Shown here in pieces: positions 35,791 to 48,775 of a stretch of DNA of 64,000 nt. The DNA lies in contig NC_092203.1 of the NCBI RefSeq assembly GCF_043641665.1, forward strand, positions 9,153,067 through 9,217,066, in the 5' to 3' direction. The stretch is from Enoplosus armatus. Taxonomy: Eukaryota; Chordata; Actinopteri; Centrarchiformes; Enoplosidae. A program made the position numbers and the translations under genes. The notes under the pieces are model-generated. The model ran no database searches, was not told the DNA's origin, and was given only the letters and a program-made list of their open reading frames with translations. Position 1 is the stretch's first letter. Each line of letters starts with the position of its first letter.

Positions 35791-36491
35791 GTCTTTAATT
35801 TATGGATTTTCTCCAGAAATTCAGTGTTTTCTCCACAAATCTGTTACTCCTACAAGATATATGACCACATTTTTCAGCCTACCATGGAGAGGTTATCTTG
35901 TCTGTTCACCTCCATAGATAATACAACCAATGCGGTCAGTCCAACTTCTGACCCACAAGGGGAACAATGCAGAACGCTCTAGCATGCCTCTATAATGCCA
36001 TGCTATTATACAGGACATGGCTCATGCTTTCAGGGGTAGAGGGCATCTGATGGGTGAGCTATTGTAACCCCTCAGAATGAAGCCGCTAACACACTTCAAT
36101 CGGCCCATTGGAGAAATGGGTTCCAGAGGGTTCAGAGAATGCGAGAGTGCTCGCTAAAAGGGGGGCTGCCCCAGATAAAGAGGGTTAGCTGAGTAAACAA
36201 CTAATAATGATAGAACAGTGTTGTTATTGTAAGAGCAAATAGCTGGCCCTAAGCAAAGGAAATTCAGGTCCTTGCGCTGCGACATTTTCCCACAGTAGCG
36301 GATCCATCACATTCTGATCCTAAAATATCTCAAAGAGTTGAAGCGCTGAAAGGATATGAAATCCACAAAACGACATTTTAGTACAAACAAATACTATTTG
36401 AACCCTTCCTGTTAGGAGGGTAAGTTATAATAACAATGATGATTTAATTTATTTATCGGATAGCCCGTTGACACTCTGCTCCATATTTTCC

Positions 36492-36506
36492 GGGGGGGGG
36501 GGGGGG
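36492..36506. repeat. Poly(G) tract, 15 bases
   Basis: Fifteen consecutive G residues, the only long homopolymer in the window with G on the plus strand. Length may be a sequencing uncertainty. Confidence 0.95.
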
Positions 36507-39500
36507 CGGCTCACAAGTTCTTCACACAGAGAAATCCAGTGTGTTTCAAGCTCGAGACAAGAGAGTATTCAAGTCCACTGATGTCACCCCGTCTGAGAGG
36601 CTTAAGGAGAAACAGTGCTGATGTCAAATCCTTCCCCAGCTCCCATCTGGAAGAAATAAAACAAATATGGCTGCTAAAAATAAGACTCCACTTGAGATGA
36701 TAAGAAGGATTTAGTGCCATTAACTGTGTAAATACAGTGTGTGGTTGGCTCCAGATTCATATTGAAATTCCTTCCCAACCTGGATGAGCTCTGACTGTAA
36801 AAAGCCCCCTGAAATAGGCTGCAATAATGCCTTTCAAAAGTCGATGATGGTCGATTTAAATATTTTATGCTGCTGAATTATTGGACTCTCAGTCCTCTTT
36901 CAGATCACTTGACAGAGTGCGGTGAGCCGCTGCAATGAGAGGTCTTTGTTCACATTAACCCATGAAATGGATGCAGGAGTAGGGTGTTGATGATCTGTTC
37001 GAGCCCAAATCACTGCACCGACACTGAAATATAAGAACAAAAAAACTTCCTGTGAGCCTTGTGGTCTGGGAGCCTGTTTAAAATGCAGATGGTGGCAGCA
37101 TCGCGGTTCACAAATCCTACACAGCTGTTGCAGGCTGATGCAGGGGTTGAAAGTATGGTGTTTTTCATTGTGTCATGTTCAGCTATACGTTGCAAATTTC
37201 AGGTTTGCATCTGAACACTTGTTGTATGTGGATGCTTTAAAATTAAGCTGCACTTGGGACCTTGTCAAAATGATGTAACTGTGGTGTAAACTGCTTGTCG
37301 AGCAGGGATAATGAGTCATGCGTGGTGTCTTTATATGACTGCATAATGTCTTTTAGCGCATCAAGCCCACGTCCAGTGATATTTGATGTGATAAAGCCAC
37401 TGTACACTACCTGCCCAGCACCAGACAGCAGACAGACACAGGTAGCGATGTGCTGGTGAACATAATGGAGCGTCTAGCTGCTAAATACCCAGATGATGTT
37501 CTCTGAGACTGAAAAGCAAAACTATCGACATAGCTGCGGCTAAAAATATGTGTTTTTGTGATTTGGTTAGACATTTAAAATTCAAATCATCAAATGTTGA
37601 CTGTGTTTTCAATTTAAGATTGAAGCTTCGGCGAACATGCACCAAACAAAGCATTGCCTACCATGTATTATTTAACAAGGCAAGTTCACTGAGGACATTC
37701 CTATTTACAGCAATGCCTGGAGGGGGTGGGGTTTACCTAGATTTGCACCACCCACGCCAGGACCCCTGCAGTCATGTAATGTAGGCTACTGGGCACCTCC
37801 ATTGGTTGACCGTGTTGGTCTGGGGCACATATCTGTTTAGGGAAGTGTGTGCATTACTCATTCACCCCCCCCCTCCACCCATGCAAATTAGTTTGTAGTT
37901 AGCCCTCAGATTCAAACAGGCAACCTTTTGGCCACAAGCCTGTTTTTTTAACCCTGGGGCTACTGCCACCCCCACAGCCTGCGTCGATGATCACCCCCTC
38001 TGCATCTCCACAGAAATAATTCATGACCACGGGAATAATCAGAGTCCTGCAGTAGAGGTCAAAAGTCACCACAACCCATCTCTTTTCACATTTTGCATTA
38101 TGATTCTTCCACCAACACCGTCCCTCCCCCATTTAAAAGAAGAAATCACCTCAGTGTGTCTTGATCCACCCTCCGTCTCTGTCAGGTTAGATAGGAAATG
38201 TGGTTCTGATAAGCATGAGTGGCACAGGTGGGTTTGGGGATGACAGGAGCGCAAACAAACAGCATCCTCTTGTCACATTACCATTTCCCCGGTTATGGTT
38301 CCTCGCATGCCTGCGGGGGCAATCTCCATTCCCCATCCCGAGGACGGAGAGAAGAGAAAATCAGGAGCTGACATTAATGCTGTCTCTAGCAGGAATGCAA
38401 CGCTTTGCCTACACGCCTTCCTCGACATCTGCCCGGCACCTGGGTCGGCCGACTCGGCGCACAGGCAGGCCCCCGTCAATAAATCAGCCTCTGGATTAAA
38501 CAGAAGAGAAGCTGCGATAAAGCTGAGGCCTGAAGCTATTGCACGTGAAATGTCGAGGAATCTGACGAAGCGTCCCGGGCGAGAAATATCTCTGCGCAAA
38601 CACTCGCTTGGAGGTCACGAAATTGTTGCTGAATAGACTTTGTTGTGTTTGTGTGTTTTGATTTATGACCCTGGGATGTTATCCTCTCTTGTCCTCACAG
38701 CTGAACTTCAGCAGAGTAGGTAATGTTTTCTTACTTCTTTTCATTATTTTTCTTTGGATTTCACTTGGTGTCATCAGTTAGGGTCATAAAACACGATTGC
38801 TGTGGCTCCTTTCAGGTATCTTTTAATGTTTGTTTGGTGGGAACATACATTTCTACAGTATCTGAGGCCCGTAGAAAGCACCATTGGCAAGCCAGAAACG
38901 GTGAGCTGGAGCAAAACTACTAAAGCGTAGTGTAAAGTAAGCACTGGCCAACATGATGACACAAAGAATACCATCAAACTGTAATGAGAAGAGAGAGGCG
39001 AGCTGTCGAGTGCAGATAATGCTGAATGGATCCTCTCGAGGGCTTTTGCTTAATCTATAATGTGCCTAATTTCCCGTGAAGGAACACAGTCGCCGCTACT
39101 TGATCAGCCGCTCTCGCAGCTCTGCTCGGTGAGGTGCGGCGCCTGTCTGTCAAAGCCTGCATAAACAGAAGCCCAACTTCCCCCGGTGAACCAACCAACA
39201 TCTGTTTAGCATCAGCCCTCTGCTCTGCCCCTTCCCCCTGTCACTTTCCAAAGGGTTTCTCTCGTGCTCTTTGTCTTTTCACTTTCACGTTCGAGACTTC
39301 GTGATGTTTGGATGAAATCATCGACAGTGTGTTGCAGATTTTGCTGATGTGTACGGCAGAATTAATGATAGCTGCCATCAAGTACGAACACTGTCCTGCT
39401 TTTTGGGCTACTTTTCAGTTAAAGGGGGAGGGGGTTTGAGATTTAGGAGCGGGAAGGAGTCGGATAAAAAGGCCTTTAAAGAGGAAACTGGATATGATGA

Positions 39501-39801
39501 TTTGGTAAATCATAGTGATCAGTTGACCTGCAGATCACTACTACGACTACTGCTTAGAAAGAAGAAAGAATTACTCTGTACAGGACGTATTCATCAACAG
39601 TTTGTCAGGCAGTCTCTCCCATATACGTCTGGGGCAACTCTTGCTCGCAAGCAATAAAGAATTCTTAGGTTTAACACCAGCCGAGATTTATCTTCTCTCC
39701 TATTTTTGATGTCCTTCCCTCTCATTGTCGTCTCTCCATCCTCTCTGATCTTCTTTCTGCCTCTCACTGGCTTTCACTCTCTCCGACAGCAGCCCCTCTA
39801 T

Positions 39802-39815
39802 CCCCCCCCCCCCCC
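39802..39815. repeat. Poly(C) tract, 14 bases
   Basis: Fourteen consecutive C residues within a pyrimidine-rich region (39,690-39,900). Confidence 0.95.
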
Positions 39816-42800
39816 AGTGCTCCTTTGGGTTGCCAGTTCCAGGTTTCCTTTTCATTTCTGTCATCGCCACTCTCCCTCCCACTCCTAGTACACCTGGCTG
39901 AATATTGGCCCCCAGATGATAATAAAACCCAGCAACCCCCAGGCTTGTAAAATCTGGGCAGGGGCGCACCGCAGACTCCTGCCTCCTGTACGTTCCCTGT
40001 TTCCTAGATTCCCATCCTGTCTGGAAACACTGGTCCCAGCGTTGACTCACTGTGTTTGTTTTTATTCCTAAAAGCAGCATTCCTCGACCACCCCTCCCTG
40101 ATGTGTGTTTTTGCACATTTAAAACTGAGGCTGAGAGCGAAAGAGAAAGGGAAGAGATTGTAGAGACACAGGAAACAGAGAGGGGGATGGATATCAAAAA
40201 TGGAAAAATAAGATAAATATTAATACGGACAATGTTTTAATGTAGCGGATGCATGGTATTTTGTTTTCTCACAAACCTCTGGCTCTTGAATCAGTTTCCC
40301 AGGCACTTTGTATATATTATGGGATATGTTATTGTGACCAATTTATAAGAAAGAAAACAAGTGTTAGTGAAAAGTCAGAGACAAAATGAAGCAGGTATGA
40401 AGAACTACAACAACCTGTCCATACTCTCTTTGGTTTATTGTGTATTTTGCTGGGGCTTTTATTTTGAAACATAAGCTACTGCCACTTAAATGTGCCTGCT
40501 TGGGATAAAAATGAACATGACTTGTCTTGATTTAAAGATTCAGTAAAAACACACAAGCTCTCGTCGGCCTGTGACGCCTTCGCCCGCTCCTCCACACAGG
40601 TAGCTCTGTGGAAGCGATCGAATGGCGATGTCAGATCCCATGTATTTCATTCCTCGGCTACTTTTTCAACTCTCCCCTGTGAGATTTGCACAGCGAACAG
40701 CTTTGCCACTGTTCCCAACAGGCATGAATGGCCCACTCTGTCGAACCCAAAAGAGCAGAGGAGGAGCCCAAACAGACGGGGGGTTATTTGAGCGTTGGAC
40801 GTATCTTAATGTTTGGAAAGATAATCTGCGGGGATTTGGATTCCTGACGGTGGCGAGGTGTTGATGTTTGGGCTGGGCCGAGCCGTAGGTGCTGCTGGAG
40901 GAAGAACATCAGATAACCCAAACTGCTGAAACTCACTCTAGGTGATGAACAGGCTCCCTTTTGTAGCTCAAGTAATCCATATTCCCCGACACTCCTCCAT
41001 TTGGGGCAGGTAGGCAGATGAAGAATATCCTGCTCACTGGAGGAATTTGTTACACGAATGTCCTCGACTCAATAAGGCTACTGTGTGAGCCTCCACAACT
41101 TTACAGTCATTGAGGTTTTAGGTACAATTAAGCAGTATAGTACTCAGCTCCGTTTCAGCATCATTTACTTCATTAACTTGAGTTCATTAACTGTGAGATG
41201 GTAAGAGCTTGATTTGATTATTTTTCCGTTAATCTTCCTGAGGAGATGATAGATGATTCTTCAAAACCCTGGATTACGTTCAGTTGCAACTTTTAAAAAA
41301 AAAAGCTCATGGCAAGTAAACTACGGTTATATATGTTTACGGTTACGCAACTAAAACATTTGGTTAAAGTTATAATCCGTCAAACGTTCATGAAATCAGA
41401 CCCCATCTTTGATACTATCTAAAGTCTGCATTTTTTGTGCAATACCCATTCAGTGTAAGTACATTCAGTAATTACCTCTTTATATAGTAGTTTTCATTGT
41501 TTATGGCGGAGTCTGCCATTCCCGGGCTGGATTTGAATGGGATTCATTTGTAGTTAATAATTTAATTTAATTAATATCAGCGTCATTGTTTACTTAACTT
41601 TCTTTACACTGTGTCAAATTAAGATACTGCTAATGCAACATCCTGTTGTTGCTGCTTCACATTCAACTGGCGAAACACAGAGTGTCTTTTATTGTGAAGT
41701 TGCTACAGGAAAGGCAATGTATTCATCACACCGATTAGTAATTCTACAAAACAAGACGCAGTCACTTTCCACAATCTTTTGTCAGGTGTTGACCTTTTCT
41801 CCGCCCTCTCCACATCGAACTCTTCGTTCTGTCGTCTCAGGAATCATTCAATCAACAATTTCCTTTATGAATCCATCAAATCATTGTGACACCGGAAACA
41901 GTCGTCCTCCTTCACACGTCTGCAAACGTCTAGGATCGCGTCCAACCCTGACACCAAATTAAATGTCACAGATCAAACTGACAGCACACAGATCTCAGTG
42001 TCCTTTTCCCCGAGTGAAAAAATCCCAGGTATTAACCTGAGTAGCTGCCCTGTCCACTGATAAAAGGCAGGGCTGTCGGCTGAGTTATCAGGGTCTGAGG
42101 ATATGAGAGCTCGATGGCTGAGCTGATACCGTGACACCGGGTCATTGGGATGTGAGCTACGACCTCTGAGTGAACAGAGCCCCAAAACATGCTGATAAGA
42201 CTAATGAATTTAACCAAGGCTGGCTGATATGGCGAGACCTGATACCAGCAGAGGCAGGTTTCTAGAAATCTAGAGACCATTAGTCATACTGATTAGTTCA
42301 TTACCTTGCTACGATAGGATCACAGTCATTTCGAATTATATTGGCACATGGGAATATGTTTTCATTGATACTGATTACATTTGCTATGTTTACATCTTTG
42401 CTAATGATGTACACATAAACTTTGGAGAGTATTGGATGGCAGGAGTATTTGGCTGCGAACCCAGTCGTATCTTTGGCATGAGGCCAAGACTAACAGCCGT
42501 ATCAGATGTGGTGTATCTCCCACACCTCGAAAAGTCACTGTCATAATTCATTCTCAAGTGTACCATAAAAATACACCCAGAAAGAAATCTTACATTCTAT
42601 TGGCATAACCTTTGACTTGCAGTAGCCCGCGTGGGAGCTCCGCTTTCTGTCAAACCTGCAGCTCAGGGTTTGCCGTTGGTTTTACAGTCCCAGAGGCCAC
42701 GCTGGCATGTCATCAGCAAAATTCGTGGCTAGCAGAGATATGTTTGGTGCGGCGGGCTGAGATGCAGGGACAGAGAGGGTAGAGGTTGTGACCTTGTCTT

Positions 42801-43234
42801 TGGCAGGGGCTGCAGGCCTGGAGAAAGGTGTCTTATCTGAAACGCCAGCCTGAGCCTCTGATCTGTCGACACTTAAAGGTGGTGGAGGGAACTCATCGCA
42901 GCAAGGACTTCAAGGAACGCACCCTGACCTCGGCCACAACTAGGTCAGAGATTTATCCAGCTTTGGGTTTGTTTGTTTTTTCCAGTCAACTCCAAAGAGG
43001 CCTGTGTAAGAACCAGACGCTTGTCTAGGATGTGAATCCATCCCTCTTAATCTTCAAGAATGTGTGAAAGAGCAGAGCGTGCTAGCGAGGCTCATATGGA
43101 TGAATAATGCATCTGATGGTTTATAACTGAAGTCTGGACCATTAATCTTAAACAGATTGCATTTGGTTTGTGTGTCAGTCAGTCTGTTTGCATGTTTGTG
43201 TGTCTTTAAACAGAAGTGTGTGTGTTTTTTTCCT

Positions 43235-43246
43235 CCCCCCCCCCCC
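43235..43246. repeat. Poly(C) tract, 12 bases
   Basis: Twelve C residues following a GT- and T-rich run. Confidence 0.95.
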
Positions 43247-45359
43247 TGCTCCTCAGTGCCAAAGGAGTGGGGGACGACGCTCATATTTTAAAATTTCATA
43301 AAGGCACACGAGCAGTTGGAGGGGACTGGATTTGGGACTCGAGCCGTGCACGAGGCGGGGAGGTTCTTCCCTCGCCAGCTACCGATCGCCTCCTTATCAA
43401 ACACACGAGTAAACATGGCGGGATAAACAGCAGGGACATCACCTGCCAGGTTAACCCTAGCTTAGCCCCCGTGTATTGTGTCTGATCCTGGCTTTTAATG
43501 AAATGCTGTGAAATATCCAGGTAACCTTGCCTCAAACCTAACACCTCAAAATGGCTTTTTGTGAAAGTGTGTTTACTCACACAACCGAAAATACCCTTCA
43601 GGGAGCTGGTAGAGCGCAGGACAAATAAAGATACCAATATAAAGAATAACTTCCTGAGGTTTGGTTCTCTCCTCAACGTCCACGTCTTCTTGCTGTCAAG
43701 GAAAGTAGATTAGGATTTTTAAAAACCTCTTTATGATTTAGAATACTTTGAAGGTGATTACGCACTCCTTATGAGCTTACAGCTCTTAGGACGTTTTAAC
43801 CACTGTACAGGAATTATTGGGCTGTACTGCAGTTGCAAGAGCAACGGTTCTGAGAAATATGCCTCCGATAAAGCTTCAAGTCAGTAAATTCAGTTCTTTC
43901 TCAGTCTACACGTGAGTACCTGGGCCTCGTGGGAACGGTGCAGCTTTCACTCACGCCGTAAAACCGTCAGAAATAATGCCTGGCTGAAGATATAACACGC
44001 GGCATTACATACGTGAGTCATGCTTTAAATCACCGCTTTAAATACCCTCCCACTGCACATGACAACAAGCATGCCGCATTCTCTGCATTCCTTCATGTGT
44101 GCCGAGGATTATTTCAGTGCCCTGTCATTAGGAGAGGTCTACGCGATGACAACACAGACTAAGGCAGCTTTACTTCACGTTTGATGTGGCCTGTAAATAT
44201 TTCCCCTGACATGGGGCTTTCACGAAGAAGGTTCCCCTTTGTGCAGCAGCCGTAGTCATTATGGGATCGCGTTGCTAATGGTCTTTCGGAGACAGACGTT
44301 TCACCCCAGACAGTTTATTTGTCTGCTTGAGGAAAAAAAAGTCACACATTTCTCTCGTGTGTGAGAATGAATGATCCTTGCTTACTTTGTCCTTAATTGT
44401 TTACAGAACTGTATTTTGTAATTAAGGCCTCGCTGTTTCTACTGAATGTCTTTGATATTTGGAGCACATTCTTCATATTTCACAGCTTCACCTCCTTCAT
44501 CCACCAGCCCAGTGAGGACGGATTCAAAAGAGAAACACGAACATGAACATTTGCCACGGTTTTTGCTATTGATTAACTGCTGCTGGAGCCTGCAGTAAAT
44601 TTAACTTTGGGAACTTAGCTGAGCGCTAATGGCCTTCAGGCTCGGGTGTGAGTGGCGTGCTGTGGCACTCTGAGACGAGCAGATGGCTTTTGGGGCACTG
44701 CTGTTTAACAGTGTGATTGGTCGCTTTCCAAACACGAAAAATTTGTCACACTGGTTAAGTCAAAATGAATGATGACATTGATGAAGGAGATGATGAAAAG
44801 ATGAGGAGTTCATCTTATTTTTTTTGTCACGTTTTGTTGAAATCGTGGAAAGGATGACAGACATTGGAAAATGCGGCACCACGCTGTTAAGCATTGATCT
44901 GTTGTCGTGCTTTGGCGTCGGTCCTATTTGCCTAATGGTCACCCAGAGTGCCCTTGACTGGCGACCCAGCAGGAAACCTGGGCCTTTGCCATGTTCTGCT
45001 GGCATCGGGGCAAGCTGGTGGTGATGGGTGTCGTCGAGTGGCAGTCTCAGATGTGAGATTAAGTGCCTCAGAAGCAGCGGTGGGAGAGCGGCACCCCAGG
45101 AGGAGCGAGGAGACGAAACAACTGCACTTACTGTATTTAGACAGCAGCTTGTGCTTCTGAACATCTGGTCTAATGCCAGTTCACTCTCAAGGCCACAGGT
45201 TAAAAAAGCCCATGCAGTGATAGCAGAAGTACTTTAAGTCTGGTCAGGCCCCGAAGGTGGGTCATGGAGAGGCCAGATCAACCCTGACGTTATTCCAGGC
45301 CAATTATTGGTGTGAATGCTGAATTCTTTATTAGTATTATTATTATTGCTGTGAATCAT

Positions 45360-46260
45360 ATGTTCTCCTTTCACATTTTTCAACGTAGAAACTTCATTCA
45401 AACGTCAAAATATTGGATTAAAATAACGGAGGACATTTTCAAAATCTCAAAATGTTCAGTTTTCAAAAAACTGTTAACTACTCACTCATACTTTCAGCTA
45501 GAAACTCCATTCAAACATCAAAATGTTCCACATCTTCCTCACATTATTGGTATTATTCGACTTTCAAATCCCGTTAAAACTTTTCGAAATATTCAACTTT
45601 GTTTGAGGAAAACTTTTTCAGCCCTTCTGAGATTTTTGCATTAGTGTGCACGGGGAGCTAGAGTGGTCAGAGTGGGAAGGGCCTTTAAAATGTTTTTTGC
45701 TCTTGTTCCCATAATGTTCACTCGACATCCATAATTTATACATCTACTTGTAGGAAAATCCGTGCTCTTTCCTACGATGTAACTCTAGAATCAAACGGAC
45801 TCACACAGTTCTCTCAGTCAGCTTCAGACTGACGGGCTGCGAACCCACTGCAACATAGACTCTCATGTTAACTGAGAGCACACATTTCAGGAGGGACGCA
45901 GAAAAAGGGACTTTTGTAAACTCCTCCTGTGCCCACAGTTTTGAAACAACGCACACAAAACTCACACCGCGCCTCCAGCAGGATGTCTTCTCTCTCACGG
46001 TGTATTTATTTAGACGATAGGAGTTACGGCCTTTTCCTAAAAAGCAGGACTGTGAGTGGCTGGCCTCAGCTAAAATCACTATGAAACTGACTGTGTGAAC
46101 CAAGAGACTCAAAGCAGTTACCATCACCATCACCATGGCAACCTTTGACTGCAATTGGGGACACACAGCTGATTGAGATCAGCTGATTAGTGTCTGACAC
46201 ACTTTGTCAGGCATTTTTCAATTCCTACTTTGTTTGAGCGAGAGACTCCATCCAAACCTT
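45360..46260. repeat. Interspersed repeat block with recurring motif
   Basis: AGAAACTTCATTCAAACGTC (45,387) recurs as AGAAACTCCATTCAAACATC (45,500, 113 bases later) and as GAGACTCCATCCAAACCTT (46,242). Each of the first two is followed by AAAAT. The middle part (45,800-46,150) contains CTCTCAGTCAGCTTCAGACT and other stretches that feel repetitive from percomorph genomes. It is probably a decayed retroelement or tandem repeat cluster; the family is not identified. Confidence 0.45.
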
Positions 46261-47766
46261 AAAGTGCTCTTTGATTGCATTTTCTAGTTAGAAGTTCTTG
46301 TGCTCTGTTATAGGCTTGAAGACACTGAGTGAAATAATTTAAACGTATATGTCCGCTGGAAAAATCAGTAAAGATTGTGAATACACAAACCTGCATCCTT
46401 TTTCTGCTTTTTGAGGCTGTTGTTTGTTGTGTTGCTGTTTTGGGTTGCATTACATGGCAACATGTTATTTTTGTCCACCCGATGCAGATTCACTACATGC
46501 TTCCCCAGAAATGTGCATTGTTTTGATGTCTTATTCCAAAAGTCACATTTCCATATAGACCATAGTTGTTTTTTTTGTGCACATGCTAATTTTTCATTTT
46601 CATGGTATAACAACAGGGGTCCTCCGAAAAGTTTGAAAACTACCAGCACAGTGTTTGTTTTTTGGATTCCCTGTGGTTTCAAAAGTTCTTTTTCAAAAGA
46701 ACCAGTTTGTGTTTCATGGGCTTTATGTTTGCAAGCAACTAATTAGAGAACTGAGATTACAACAGCAGCAGAAAAATAGATGCTCAGGGGCAGGCGATGT
46801 AAGGAATAAACAGACGAAGGGTAAATAAGTAAAGTCAATGCAAAGAAGAAGGTTTTATTGGTACTTTATGGTCTAAACAGAGGACACAAAAGAAGTGCCT
46901 CATAGATACTGCTACTCTCTTTCTCCTAGACTGGGATTCCTGGCCTAGTGACCTCTTCATGGGAATCCCCATTACTCAATTACACTCTGCGAGCACATGA
47001 CCAGAGTGTCTAGAAATCAATGGAGAGCATCTGTCCCACTGAGATAACCGTTTACCCAGGAGATGCGTCATGAGCTGTCAAGCTAACGTCTAATTAATTA
47101 GACTTAGACCTCAACCACACTGATCTGACAGCATCAAGTCACAACTGGCGGTGTTATGTACTGTAGGTAGACCTCAAATGTCTGGAAACCCAGATGGTTG
47201 AAATACGGTGCCTATGTGGCCTATTTCTTTACAGTTGCACTCCCCCTTTCTGCTTTATGTAGTCGGACCACTGAGAGGCAAATCATTAGGCCGCAGCCAA
47301 GAAATCCTGACATCTGTTTTTTCCATTCTGCTCTTAGCCTTAGCTCATTTCGTCCGTGCTGTAACTCAGTAGCGCACGTTTTGCGAGTGTGGGCTATTCC
47401 CAGCTGACATTACACAGCTGGGCTGGCTTCTGGGCCAGCCGTTAGAAGTTACCCAGAGGTGCTTCTGGAGTTACACACAGAGAGGAGAGAGGGAGAAAGA
47501 GGGACTGAACTGATTAATCGCACCTTTTCAAAAATACTTCTGTTCTGTGTCGCTGTTCTTCACACATTTATGAAAACACACAGTCCAGTCATGATTTTAC
47601 CGCAGCTCATCAATGAATGTTCATTGTAGTTGTTACTCAGTTGATAATGTTTAGGATGAAGACCTTGGTTAAAGTCTGCCCGTGTTTCCAATTAACCTAT
47701 ATTCAGTATGAGATTGCACACTGACTCCATTGTTTACTTTTGGCTTTTCTCATCTCTTCTTGGCAG

Positions 47767-47840
47767 GAATACATGGACGCCAACAAATGCATTGACGAGC
47801 TTCTCAAACAGCTTGAGGAGGAGCGCCGAAATGTCCGAAG
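47767..47840 (+). CDS. nckap5l: NCKAP5-family protein, start of N-terminal coiled coil
   Basis: This 74-base exon begins in phase 0 after CATCTCTTCTTGGCAG and ends two bases into a codon at a GTAAGG donor (47841). It encodes EYMDANKCIDELLKQLEEER plus RNVR and the start of another residue. Leucine and isoleucine spacing (I.ELL.QLEEE) shows the beginning of a coiled coil. The peptide matches what I recall of the NCKAP5 family, in which EYMDSNK opens a long coiled coil continuing REKLAVA.LQREVA. That continuation is not seen up to 64,000, so the next intron is at least 16 kb. Human NCKAP5L as I remember it lacks this N-terminal part, so its presence would be ancestral if this is nckap5l; the paralog nckap5 remains the alternative. 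Confidence 0.88.
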
Positions 47841-48313
47841 GTAAGGAGGTTCTTAAGATTTTTGGGCAGATGTTTTAGTGCCTCAGGATTTCAACAGCTG
47901 CCTGCAATCCATTCCCAACCAGAGGCAGCAGAACAATGTTGTTGGTTTTGAGCGCGAGACAAGCTTTGTACGCTGTTCTTGAGAAATGCTTTTTGTGTTG
48001 GAAGCACACTAAAACGTGGCAGACAAAGGGGAAACTCTGGTCCCAGTGTGGGGCTGACTGGGAGCATTTCTCATGGAGGTCCTTTGGAGAGGATTTGCCC
48101 AGACAATGGGAATGAAGAGCTTATGGAGATGCCAATTTAATGACCTTGTCCCCTCGATGCTCCTATCGTCGTAGCCCTTCCAGTGATGCACTGCACCCAC
48201 AGAAAAAAAGCCACAATTTTTTAAACTTCACCCTCTTTTGTACAACCCTCTCTCCATCTCAATGGAGCTGTATTCCCCCGGCTCAAAGTAATTTTCCCCA
48301 TGAGTGAGCAGAG

Positions 48314-48370
48314 AGGGGCTGGGGGTTGGACACAGGGGATAGGGGTCTCAGGGTGGGTGGTTGGGGGGGG
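48314..48370 (+). other. G-rich stretch able to form G-quadruplexes
   Basis: Seven or more runs of three to eight G residues, separated by short loops, lie on the sense strand about 470 bases after the coiled-coil exon donor. This exceeds the usual four-run pattern for quadruplex DNA or RNA. Intronic G-runs near donors can also act as splicing enhancers. Confidence 0.55.
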
Positions 48371-48710
48371 TGGATGACCACTGACCATCCTCTTTACTAG
48401 GCCAGGGCAGCCCCTTAATAAAGGAAGTGATGTGTAAAGGAATGACCCTCCTGTCTATGTCATCCCCACCCCTCTGTATAAGACAGGGGAGTCATCTTTG
48501 CTGACACCCAGAGTGACCTAACCGCCACTGAGAAAGACCGAGATGCCTGACCAGTGTTTGGGCCAGAGGACCAAGTGGTTTCAAAGCCATGAACTTGTAC
48601 TGACTGTCTTAACCACAGTCAGCACGGGAGTTGATGTTTTACATTTGATAAATCGCTTACCGTTGTCATATTAACACACTACAACAAGTTGGTGAACACG
48701 TCATTGTGAG

Positions 48711-48775
48711 GGTGTTAGCGTTTAGCTCAAAGAGCCTCAGAGCTGTTAGCATGGCTGTAGTCTGGTTGATTTGTA
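48711..48775. repeat. Short fragment of an interspersed repeat
   Basis: GTTAGCGTTTAGCTCAAAG and CTCAGAGCTGTTAGCATGGC resemble a segment that I recall as part of an abundant percomorph repeat. The fragment is too short for family assignment. Confidence 0.35.

Larger units (their letters stand above)
28108..47766 (+). other. nckap5l: nckap5l large intron, second part
   Basis: This is non-coding sequence between the alternative exon and the coiled-coil exon. It contains the (CA)n block at 29,511, a TG-rich stretch at 32,381, the MITE-like element at 35,481, poly(G) and poly(C) tracts, a GC-richer segment open on both strands (38,200-38,640) and the repeat block at 45,360-46,260. It ends in a CTCATCTCTTCTTGGCAG acceptor. 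No other exon of this or a nested gene is recognised. Confidence 0.5.

Noticed and set aside
44760..45164. Minus-strand open frame of 134 codons
   Set aside because: The composition is not protein-like (clusters of H, S and L), and there are no splice or start signals or known domains.
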